Virus record (IMG/VR): IMGVR_UViG_3300018421_000148
Coordinates: 1 to 27,820 of that record
Source of the DNA: a virus
DNA length: 27,820 nucleotides
Reading direction: 5' to 3' (one strand)
Shown here piece after piece: positions 22,170 to 27,724 of the stretch; positions within the stretch are counted from its first letter, which is position 1; every line of letters begins with the position of its first letter. The notes below the pieces were generated by a model. That model made no database searches and had not been told where the DNA came from. It saw only the letters and a program-made list of their open reading frames with translations. A program made the translations under genes and the position numbers.

Positions 22170-22218
22170 CCTCCTAGGAGGAGCGGTTAGATTTAGTTGT
22201 GCCCACATGTCAAAGAAC
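22170..22218 (-). promoter_or_regulatory. Leader/promoter element upstream of the 227-aa regulator
   Basis: On the minus strand GTTCTTTGACATGTGGGCA (22218-22200), then a perfect 12-bp palindrome CCTCCTAGGAGG (22181-22170), then AAATCTTTATT just before the ATG. The 19-nt block recurs with one change at 23526-23508 in front of another gene. TTTGACA could serve as the -33 element, but no convincing TAnnTTTG follows at standard spacing. Confidence 0.5.
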
Positions 22219-22278
22219 TCGACCGCCGAAGCGATACCCCAATATAGCACCTTATATCTAATTACGCAACACCAAAGT

Positions 22279-22296
22279 TCCGCTCTTAATCTTGAA
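22279..22296 (-). repeat. Right arm of 18-bp inverted repeat
   Basis: TTCAAGATTAAGAGCGGA on the minus strand here and on the plus strand at 21302-21319. The two arms are exact and flank the leftward regulator gene at 21467-22150, about 960 nt apart. Confidence 0.75.
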
Positions 22297-22414
22297 GCAC
22301 CGCCCATGTAAATCTCAAAAAGCACCGCCCAGAAGCAAAGCTCATGAAAAATCCTAGTGTTTATAAGGGTTTGCGGAAATGTCCAACAAGATCTCGACAC
22401 GCATTTTTGGGCAT

Positions 22415-22440
22415 AAAAAAACCCCCACCGATGGTGAGGG
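22415..22440 (-). terminator. Intrinsic terminator of the gene at 22448-22714
   Basis: Minus strand: stem CCCTCACC / GGTGGGGG, loop ATC, then seven T and ATGCCCA. It lies 8 nt after the stop of the leftward gene. Confidence 0.85.
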
Positions 22441-22447
22441 TTAGTTC

Positions 22448-22714
22448 CTAGTATCTCCGTACAACTCCGAAGGCATCAAGGATAGCCATTCCTTCGTTGT
22501 ATTGAGATAATGTGAGTTTCTCATGGTATTCACTCAAGAATTCATCTAGACTTAAATCACATTCGTATTGTCCATCGACTCGATGTTTGTCTTTGATGAT
22601 TTCATCAAGGTCATCCATGTACCTTATTGCTTTCTCGTGAAGAATATCTTCTAGCACTTCATCGAGGTTTACCATGATGAACTTCCACATTGCATCTTTT
22701 TCTTTCGTTGTCAT
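22448..22714 (-). CDS. Hypothetical acidic helical protein (88 aa)
   Basis: 88 residues from the ATG at 22714 (MTTKEKDAMWKFIMVNL...). Helical and acidic; no recognised family. An earlier in-frame start would add 27 Arg/Ser-rich residues unlike the rest, so the ATG after CAAATCTTCAAAAGAAAG is preferred; its AAATCTT leader resembles those of the neighbouring genes. It is followed by a strong terminator and lies 82 nt after the stop of the gene at 22797-23453, with which it may share a transcript. Confidence 0.65.
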   Translation of the reverse strand: MTTKEKDAMWKFIMVNLDEVLEDILHEKAIRYMDDLDEIIKDKHRVDGQYECDLSLDEFLSEYHEKLTLSQYNEGMAILDAFGVVRRY

Positions 22715-22796
22715 GATTACTTTCTTTTGAAGATTTGTATTACCTCCCCTACTTCTAGAAGCAAGGGAGCGAGGATTAGGATCAGGACTACACACA

Positions 22797-23453
22797 TCAT
22801 AAGTCCATACCGAATTTGAGTTCTTTTGCTAGTTGAATATTAGCAAGTTCCATAGTGTCACAATCGAACTCAACTCGTACACCTAGCGCATCGAACTTCT
22901 CCGACATTGGTAGTGCCTCAAACATGATTTCAAGGTCATGGATGTTCTTGCCTAATTCAATGGAGTGGATGAAGGCTTTGAATAGTTTCAAATCATTCTC
23001 TTCAAAAACCCCTAGGTCTCCTTCCCTTAAATCTCTTAAGTCTAATGGATGAAGACCATACTCAATTGTGCAAGGCGACCGCTCAATGTCCAACAATAAG
23101 TTGTGCGACATTCGGTGTTCTAATCTCTTTAATACTCGTATCAAGTAATTGTCCTTCTCATCGAGTTCACAAAAGAAAGTTCCATTGTCCGCAATCGCCC
23201 CATTGATTTGGTCATCATCGAGGTTTTTAGCACAATCCAGGAACTCATTCAACATCTCTTCCGCTCGTTGAAGTTCATTTAAATCCACATAGAATGCTTC
23301 ATTGAACTCCTTTATACAAAGGTCATCGATAGTGATGAAATCTTTGTCCGAAAGTTTCTTTGTCTTTATAATCTCTTTTGAGATTTCCGCTACCACTTGT
23401 TGGTAGGTTTCGAGTGATGAATTAATCATCGTTGACAAATTAGTTTGTCTCAT
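22797..23453 (-). CDS. Hypothetical acidic protein (218 aa)
   Basis: 218 residues from the ATG at 23453; the longer reading adds 13 residues encoded by the conserved leader and is rejected. The protein is acidic and largely helical (ETYQQVVAEISKEIIKT, LNELQRAEEMLNEFLDCAKN), with no zinc motif, Walker motif or membrane segment. I do not recognise it. Upstream lie AAATCTTTATT, the 19-nt GTTCTTTGACATRTGGGCA block and a palindrome related to the one at 20576-20594, so its expression is probably regulated together with the gene at 21467-22150 and with the divergent hub. Confidence 0.7.
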   Translation of the reverse strand: MRQTNLSTMINSSLETYQQVVAEISKEIIKTKKLSDKDFITIDDLCIKEFNEAFYVDLNELQRAEEMLNEFLDCAKNLDDDQINGAIADNGTFFCELDEKDNYLIRVLKRLEHRMSHNLLLDIERSPCTIEYGLHPLDLRDLREGDLGVFEENDLKLFKAFIHSIELGKNIHDLEIMFEALPMSEKFDALGVRVEFDCDTMELANIQLAKELKFGMDL

Positions 23454-23507
23454 AATAAATAAAGATTTAGCCCATGAAGGAGAACCCTCCATAGGTGGTT
23501 AGAAAAA

Positions 23508-23545
23508 TGCCCATATGTCAAAGAACATCGTACCGATTGGTACAC
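23508..23545 (-). promoter_or_regulatory. Leader/operator element upstream of the 218-aa gene
   Basis: On the minus strand the palindrome-like GTGTACC, 4 nt, GGTAC (23545-23528) is followed by GTTCTTTGACATATGGGCA (23526-23508), 18 of 19 identical to the block at 22218-22200. The start codon is about 55 nt downstream, as in the other copy (about 50 nt). Confidence 0.5.
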
Positions 23546-24077
23546 AGTTAAGATAGCACACATAGGATAAAATTCATAGAGGCGGTAGATAATTTCTCCA
23601 AGTATTTTTGATTTCTCACAAGGGGCTATAAATCAACACAATAAACCCTGGCTCATAAACCAATGATTCACTTGGAGATGGGTAAGCGTGTGATACCTAG
23701 TTAGATATATTCTCGATACCAAATGGGAGGGGGGTGTGATTGTCAACCAAGGAGGGGTACGCGCCCTAGATTCGCAATGTACTAGGGTTCAACACGATGC
23801 GGTCTAATGGTTAAACTAGTGGTATAGGTGGCGAGGTACAAACGCCTGATCCACAACGCATTAGTTGGTAAAACGCCAAAAGTTTTCCGAGTTCCGATTT
23901 GGACTTTGAGGGGGTGGGTTTGGATTATCGTTTCGGTTCTCACTCGCACTCGTCACGCTATAGCGTATAATCCCCCCGGTCTTTAGGACTGATTTAATTA
24001 TTCGGATCGTGTTCTGATCGTTGGTATTTTGTTGGAGCAGTTAAGCCAGACAAGAAATATTTTGTCTCGTTTGACAC
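23546..24077. other. Non-coding, hairpin-rich intergenic region
   Basis: No supportable gene on either strand. It holds several inverted repeats: CCCTAG/CTAGGG at 23764-23787; GGCG/CGCC with a 9-nt loop near 23830-23846; a perfect 12-bp palindrome ACGCTATAGCGT at 23955-23966, enclosed by GGATTAT (23932-23938) and ATAATCC (23967-23973); and AGACAA/TTGTCT at 24048-24067. It also has G-rich runs at 23728-23734 and 23909-23919 and a near match to a DnaA box, TGATCCACA, at 23847-23855. This could be an origin of replication or a structured RNA; neither is proven. Confidence 0.5.
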
Positions 24078-24108
24078 TTGATTATATCAAAAAAAAGTTG
24101 TAACTTTG
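24078..24108 (+). promoter_or_regulatory. Consensus Bacteroidota promoter, rightward
   Basis: TTG at 24078-24080, a 20-nt spacer with an A-tract, and TAACTTTG at 24101-24108, a full match to TAnnTTTG. Transcription would start near 24115, inside the palindrome ATGCTTCAAGCAT (24111-24123). No standard gene follows in this direction; the transcript would run antisense into the 3' end of the nuclease gene at 24269-24817. Confidence 0.7.
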
Positions 24109-24110
24109 AA

Positions 24111-24323
24111 ATGCTTCAAGCATACAAGCATGGCGGTTGGCTTTGGAGAGCCACCGCAAAACCAAGTATGTAGAATGCACCCTGGTATAGGAAGTTGTAT
24201 TAGGGGATACTATGTCTAATTTTTAATGGGGGAATCATGTGCGAATGTGGGCACGAAGGGAGTCAATGTTATTGTGACTTCTGGGACGATGTCGAGTCTG
24301 GGGACTTGATCTTATTTGTATGA
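24111..24323 (+). ncRNA. Possible structured RNA or tiny-peptide transcript
   Basis: Downstream of the consensus promoter: palindrome ATGCTT-C-AAGCAT, then a strong hairpin GCGG..GGCT / AGCC.CCGC at about 24133-24158. Two very short frames follow: 29 codons at 24130-24219 and 28 codons at 24237-24323, the latter Cys-rich (MCECGHEGSQCYCDFWDD) and resembling a mini zinc protein. The last 55 nt are antisense to the neighbouring gene. No terminator is obvious. I cannot tell whether the product is a small RNA, an antisense RNA or peptides. Confidence 0.35.
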
Positions 24324-24817
24324 ACTGTTCTTAATTGAGAGTTCTTTATTTCGTAGAGGGGAGCTTGGGTAGTGAATACTGATCCATCATCCCTTTTTCT
24401 TTTTTCTCCTTTGGGGAAGTAATCGGCTACTTCTAGGAATTCGGTTTTAAATATCCAACCACATAGTGTGTACACGCTTGTCTTTTTATTTATAGAGCAA
24501 AAGATTAGGAGGTCGGATTCTAGATTCTCTTGGTATCCTACGAAGTTGTTTACATAATGAGGTTTAGGGTCTACTGTCCTCCCCATTGTTTTGACATCGA
24601 TCTTGTACCCTTTATATAGAAGGTCGTAACCCCCGTCAAACCCGGGTTTAAATTCGACTGGGAGTTGTAGGATCAGAGCGGTCATATATTCTCCTAATAG
24701 ACCAATGTACTGTTCTTCTTTGCTCCCATTGAAAGAATGTCTTTCTCCGAGGTTTTTTTCTTTGAGGATGTCCCAGCAAAAGTCTTTTAGGGACTGTGGT
24801 ATTTCTAGGGATGTCAT
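24269..24817 (-). CDS. PDDEXK-like nuclease (182 aa)
   Basis: 182 residues with a restriction-endonuclease-like core: GLLGEYM with E43, GGYDLL with D65, and KIDVKT with D74 and K76, in the spacing expected for E...PD...(D/E)xK enzymes; later strands (DLLIFCSINK, VYTLCGWIF) complete the fold. It should bind Mg2+ and cut DNA; target unknown. It may act in phage DNA processing or host genome breakdown. It is the third gene of the leftward set and its ATG overlaps the winged-helix stop by 4 nt (ATGA). The polar C-terminal tail (about 160-182) is antisense to the promoter-driven transcript from 24115. Confidence 0.65.
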   Translation of the reverse strand: MTSLEIPQSLKDFCWDILKEKNLGERHSFNGSKEEQYIGLLGEYMTALILQLPVEFKPGFDGGYDLLYKGYKIDVKTMGRTVDPKPHYVNNFVGYQENLESDLLIFCSINKKTSVYTLCGWIFKTEFLEVADYFPKGEKRKRDDGSVFTTQAPLYEIKNSQLRTVHTNKIKSPDSTSSQKSQ

Positions 24818-25230
24818 AGTTCGTTATAGAATCGTTGTACCATGAGCCTACCTTTTTGAGCGAGGGCATACCGCACACGATAATTGTATTTTGTTTCTGA
24901 TCTAAACATCTGCCCAAGGACATCCTTCTTTGGGGTGAGCTTATCGAAATGTTTGTATATATATTCTCTTTTGAGTAGTGGGTAGAGTACTTTACTCGGC
25001 AGTTGTTTTTTAGATTGCCCGTACTGATCGCATATCCAATCGATGGTAAAGAATTCAAGGTCGTAGATAAAGAGCATAAAGTCGATCTCTGGTCTAGATA
25101 TATCGTACTGCTCCTTAAACCTCTTATAAACCTTCGAGATATTTTTGAGGTGGTTTTGTTTTATGTATCGCTCTGGTTGTTTGCTAAACTCCCGGAACTG
25201 CTTCGTTGGTGCTACATGGCTCTTCGGCAT
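24814..25230 (-). CDS. MarR-like winged-helix protein
   Basis: 138 residues. The first 35 are basic. Residues 42-125 read as a winged helix: YDISRPEIDFMLFIYDLEFFTIDWICDQYG (helices 1-2), SKKQLPSKVLYPLLKREYIYKHF (recognition helix) and a wing leading to NYRVRYALAQKGRLMVQRFY, ending as MarR-type proteins do with a long C-terminal helix. It may regulate phage transcription or bind an origin with the DnaA-like protein encoded just before it. It overlaps that gene by 47 nt, unusually long here, so a later start is possible, but no conserved ATG is visible downstream. Confidence 0.65.
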   Translation of the reverse strand: MPKSHVAPTKQFREFSKQPERYIKQNHLKNISKVYKRFKEQYDISRPEIDFMLFIYDLEFFTIDWICDQYGQSKKQLPSKVLYPLLKREYIYKHFDKLTPKKDVLGQMFRSETKYNYRVRYALAQKGRLMVQRFYNEL

Positions 25231-25636
25231 GGCTAAATGTGATTTGCGGTTCTAGGTCGTTTATTGGTATGACCGACATTGTTGATTCTATCTTTCTTAT
25301 GATTGATATAAGGTCTCGTTTACTTAAAAAGAAAAGAGGGTCTACCCTTTCACCTATAGCGGAATCGAGCCTATTTTTACTGATCTCATAAACCTCGGAG
25401 TATAACTCACTGTCTGGTGAGAACAATAGGTTGGTATCGTGTATTCTCCATGCGTGTAGTATGGTGGCGTGATTATACCCTGTGATTCTTCCTAATTCCG
25501 AGCAACCGAAGAATGGCTTACATGCATTTATGTATGCATATTTGTATATGACATTCTTACGCTCCCTAGAATTAGTGATTCCATATTCTTCATTAAAGAG
25601 CTTCCAATCCATGGACACCTCAACACTTCTATTCAT
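25184..25636 (-). CDS. DnaA domain IV-like DNA-binding protein
   Basis: 150 residues. Residues 22-66 (SRERKNVIYKYAYINACKPF, then CSELGRITGYNHATILHAWRIH) match the DNA-binding domain IV of DnaA, including the G(R/Y)xHATILHA helix that reads the DnaA box. The AAA+ ATPase part of DnaA is absent. It could mark a phage origin, recruit host DnaA or compete with it at host oriC. The C-terminal half (about 75-150) is a helix followed by a polar tail and is not recognised. It is the first gene of a three-gene leftward operon with a very good promoter at 25663-25693. Confidence 0.75.
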   Translation of the reverse strand: MNRSVEVSMDWKLFNEEYGITNSRERKNVIYKYAYINACKPFFGCSELGRITGYNHATILHAWRIHDTNLLFSPDSELYSEVYEISKNRLDSAIGERVDPLFFLSKRDLISIIRKIESTMSVIPINDLEPQITFSHAEEPCSTNEAVPGV

Positions 25637-25662
25637 ATATAAGTTATATTTGCTTTAGGTAC

Positions 25663-25693
25663 TAAATCTACGAGAAAATGGACGACCATCAAA
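25663..25693 (-). promoter_or_regulatory. Promoter of the DnaA-like operon
   Basis: Minus strand: TTTG at 25693-25690, 19-nt spacer, TAGATTTA at 25670-25663. The same -7 box and spacer occur at the promoter at 20725-20754. It lies inside the start of the opposite-strand gene at 25678. Transcription would begin about 20 nt before the ATG at 25636. A partial rightward -7 box, TATATTTG at 25645-25652, is next to it but lacks a clear -33. Confidence 0.7.
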
Positions 25694-25974
25694 GTCGAAG
25701 AGAGGAATTTTTACTACTGTGTAACGATGTGCTAGGCACATTGCGGGCAGTTGCGGAGGAACTCGAACTTGATGATGATGTGGTGTTTATTGCGATGGCT
25801 GGGTTGTACGATGAGACAACAAATCGTGTTGAAGCAATATATGATGCTCAAGCACCTAGCGATGAGGTACTGATCACTGGTCTCGACTTTTTAGACGGGA
25901 TGATATGCCAGGAAATTGAAGATAACGAACCTAGAGAGGGAACTATTGATTGGTGGATCAATAGACTAAATTAA
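25678..25974 (+). CDS. Hypothetical acidic protein (98 aa)
   Basis: 98 residues, very acidic (EELELDDDVVF, EIEDNEPREG), mostly helical, no recognised family. It is the first gene of the rightward set and is divergent from the DnaA-like operon; its first codons overlap that operon's promoter. A TAnnTTTG-like box at 25645-25652 may drive it. The next gene starts 5 nt after its stop. Confidence 0.65.
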   Translation: MDDHQSRREEFLLLCNDVLGTLRAVAEELELDDDVVFIAMAGLYDETTNRVEAIYDAQAPSDEVLITGLDFLDGMICQEIEDNEPREGTIDWWINRLN

Positions 25975-25979
25975 ATTGT

Positions 25980-26207
25980 ATGATCAGAAAGATTATCGTG
26001 GGCATCAATCCCAAGGATGCTATGGCTTACTATGTAGGTATGAAGGTTGGGAAGATGGTCATCAGCAGTATCGTTGTTGATGAAAAATATTTAATAAGAC
26101 ATAATATTCGGAGATATTTAATATATTTAACAGGAGATGAGGGGGTTATGTTATGGAAGAACATAGAAGGTCTCCCCGTCGTAGTTGAATATAATTTGAA
26201 TTTCTAG
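25980..26207 (+). CDS. Hypothetical small protein (75 aa)
   Basis: 75 residues, alpha/beta, with hydrophobic strands (KIIVGINPKD, KMVISSIVVDE, LPVVVEYNL) and basic helix HNIRRYLIYL. No recognised family. The start lies 5 nt after the preceding stop. The nucleotide stretch encoding residues 35-60 is especially A/T-rich. Confidence 0.6.
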   Translation: MIRKIIVGINPKDAMAYYVGMKVGKMVISSIVVDEKYLIRHNIRRYLIYLTGDEGVMLWKNIEGLPVVVEYNLNF

Positions 26208-26212
26208 TGAAA

Positions 26213-26791
26213 ATGATGAAGTCTATTCTTGTGCGTATACCCAAGCGTTTCAAGGATACAATCAAAGTAAACGATGAGGAACTATATCTAGAGACAAAGT
26301 TCGATGAGTTTGCTCATAGGGTAATGGAGGGCGAAGTTCTAGGCACTCCTATAAAGTATGAATGCCCTTTTGAAAAGGGAGATACTATCTACTTCCATCA
26401 CCATGTCGTGGTGGAGAAAGCACAGCGTATAGCGGTTTTTGAGGGCGATGATGTCTACGAGGTTAGGTATCATCCTAGCGATTCTATTAATTCCCAGGCA
26501 TTCGCCTACAAGGATAAGGAGGGGAAAATCCATCCATTATCTAATTGGGTACTCCTAGAGCCAATACGCCCGGAGAAAAAGTTGAAGAGCGACATTTTAG
26601 AGATTGTAAGTTTTGAGGAGGAACTTGCTTCCGAAGGCATTGTGACCTTCTTGACTAGTGAGATGGTGGAGAATGGTTTGCGTAAGGGCGATCGGGTACG
26701 ATTCTCAAAGCACTCGGACTACGAAATCCAAATCGATGGTACACCATATTGGAGAATGCGTATGTCTGATCTAGAATTGGTGTATGGCTAA
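26213..26791 (+). CDS. Tandem GroES-like co-chaperonin
   Basis: 192 residues. The C-terminal half ends GLRKGDRVRFSKHSDYEIQI (155-174), DGTPYWRMRMSDLELVYG, the signature ending of GroES/Cpn10 (KxGDxVxF.KYSG.E...DG..Y.I....DIL). LLEPIRPEKK at 114-123 and EGIVTF at 141-146 fit the GroES N-terminal strand and following strand. The N-terminal half repeats the plan: ILVRIPKR at 5-12, GEVLG at 40-44, KGDTIYFHHH at 55-64. So two Cpn10-like folds appear joined, as in chloroplast Cpn20. It probably caps host GroEL, perhaps to fold phage proteins. Start: ATG at 26213 preferred over an in-frame GTG at 26207 overlapping the previous stop. It overlaps the next gene by 8 nt. Confidence 0.72.
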   Translation: MMKSILVRIPKRFKDTIKVNDEELYLETKFDEFAHRVMEGEVLGTPIKYECPFEKGDTIYFHHHVVVEKAQRIAVFEGDDVYEVRYHPSDSINSQAFAYKDKEGKIHPLSNWVLLEPIRPEKKLKSDILEIVSFEEELASEGIVTFLTSEMVENGLRKGDRVRFSKHSDYEIQIDGTPYWRMRMSDLELVYG

Positions 26792-27074
26792 AAAGGAATT
26801 CACAACGATTGGAGCATCCGAAAAGCTCATGAAGAGCATGGAGGTTGCAATCGAAAACATGATCGGAGAAATCCGCAAACCTATCGACCCCGATCTAGGG
26901 GGTACGCAAAGGAAGGCGGAACTACAGTCTATAAAACAAACGGCGGTAGATTGTAAGGAACTGATCATAGAGAGACAACGCCTAGAACAAATGGTAAAAG
27001 ATTTGAAAAGCAGTGGAGAAATCTCGGAAGAAAAAGATTACGGAGGAGGATTCGCAGAAAGGTTCTCTAAATAG
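26784..27074 (+). CDS. Hypothetical helical protein (96 aa)
   Basis: 96 residues. Residues about 12-80 form one or two long charged helices, probably a coiled coil (DCKELIIERQRLEQMVKDLK), ending in a Gly/Phe-rich tail YGGGFAERFSK. No recognised family. Its ATG overlaps the stop of the co-chaperonin gene by 8 nt, so the two are translationally coupled and could act together. Confidence 0.6.
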   Translation: MAKKEFTTIGASEKLMKSMEVAIENMIGEIRKPIDPDLGGTQRKAELQSIKQTAVDCKELIIERQRLEQMVKDLKSSGEISEEKDYGGGFAERFSK

Positions 27075-27109
27075 AGACCCTAGATATATCTTCCTATATT
27101 GGGACGATT

Positions 27110-27259
27110 ATGACATACAAGATAACGACAGGGATGTGTAGTTGTGGGTCTTTAGACTTCAAGCATACCTGCCCATATAGAGAAAAACACGAGCAAGATA
27201 TAGAGACCTTGTGCGATTGCTGCGAGGCTTGTATTGAGGCTTGTGCAAATGAATGTTAA
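27110..27259 (+). CDS. Cys-rich small protein (49 aa)
   Basis: 49 codons: MTYKITTGMCSCGSLDFKH, then CPYREKHEQDIETLCDCCEA, then CIEACANEC. Nine cysteines (10, 12, 21, 35, 37, 38, 41, 45, 49) plus His suggest a small zinc- or metal-binding protein with about two sites. The start is 35 nt after the preceding stop and the frame ends 18 nt before the next gene. No family is recognised; small zinc-finger proteins in phages often bind host RNA polymerase or nucleic acid. Confidence 0.6.
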   Translation: MTYKITTGMCSCGSLDFKHTCPYREKHEQDIETLCDCCEACIEACANEC

Positions 27260-27277
27260 CCAATTAAATTTAATCCT

Positions 27278-27601
27278 ATGTCAGTGAAGACAAAGTACCA
27301 AGTATTTCAAGATGCAGTAAAACTGCTCGTACTTTACCAGGCATCGCTCGATGCTATGGATGATTTCAAAGGGACTACCCTTTATAAGCATGATGTTAAG
27401 AAGCTCATGAACAACCTCGAAAAGAAGATCGAGTTCATGATTAGAAAACCATTGGATAAAGTTGACTCTGATCCAGAGACGAGTGAATTATTTTCTGCTC
27501 TTCAAAAAAGAGTAGAGATGATTAACACTTTAACGACAGAGGAATTGGCTCAATTAAAGTGGGTAATAGAAGAACACAGGGAAGAGGAGACTAATTCGTG
27601 A
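27278..27601 (+). CDS. Hypothetical helical protein (107 aa)
   Basis: 107 residues, fully helical and strongly charged (YKHDVKKLMNNLEKKIEFMI, EELAQLKWVIEEHREEE), probably a coiled-coil protein. Family not recognised. The leader AATTAAATTTAATCCT precedes the ATG, in the A/T-rich style of this genome. The stop codon lies inside a perfect inverted repeat (27594-27610). Confidence 0.65.
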   Translation: MSVKTKYQVFQDAVKLLVLYQASLDAMDDFKGTTLYKHDVKKLMNNLEKKIEFMIRKPLDKVDSDPETSELFSALQKRVEMINTLTTEELAQLKWVIEEHREEETNS

Positions 27602-27610
27602 TTCACGAAT
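27594..27610. repeat. Perfect inverted repeat at gene end
   Basis: ATTCGTG-ATT-CACGAAT, 7-bp arms and 3-nt spacer, overlapping the TGA stop of the 107-aa gene. No T-run follows, so an operator or RNA-processing hairpin is likelier than a terminator. Confidence 0.55.
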
Positions 27611-27616
27611 CGCAAA

Positions 27617-27666
27617 GTAAGGGTATAACCTCACAAGATTTGATTTCGGTAAGGCTATAACCTTAC
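27617..27666. repeat. Two palindromic boxes, tandem operator candidates
   Basis: GTAAGGGTATAACCTCAC at 27617-27634 and GTAAGGCTATAACCTTAC at 27649-27666; the second is a perfect 6-6-6 inverted repeat, the first nearly so. They are 16 of 18 identical and 32 nt apart, about three helical turns, upstream of the gene starting at 27725. They look like sites for a dimeric regulator. Confidence 0.6.
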
Positions 27667-27724
27667 AATGATGCAGAACGATAGGGTTTTGTGTCTTTAA
27701 TGAAACCTTTAACACCAAAGAGAA

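Noticed and set aside
22137-22400. 87-codon minus frame across the leader of the 227-aa gene
   Set aside because: It covers the conserved leader block and terminator area; in the second copy of the leader the same frame is closed by stops, so the conservation is regulatory.
23847-23855. DnaA box TGATCCACA
   Set aside because: Only 8 of 9 bases match and there is one copy; not enough to call an origin by itself.
23780-23900. tRNA-like phrases such as TAATGGTTAAACTAG and TTAGTTGGTAAAACGCC
   Set aside because: No 7-bp acceptor stem, no TTCRANY loop and no usable anticodon arm could be built on either strand.
24648-25058. 136-codon minus frame across the MarR-like and nuclease genes
   Set aside because: It is a shifted frame over two genes with clear domain content and ATGA coupling; its own sequence shows no motif.
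25645-25652. Rightward -7 box TATATTTG before the gene at 25678
   Set aside because: No TTG or TTTG at the right distance upstream; kept only as a note because the opposite-strand promoter here is much better.
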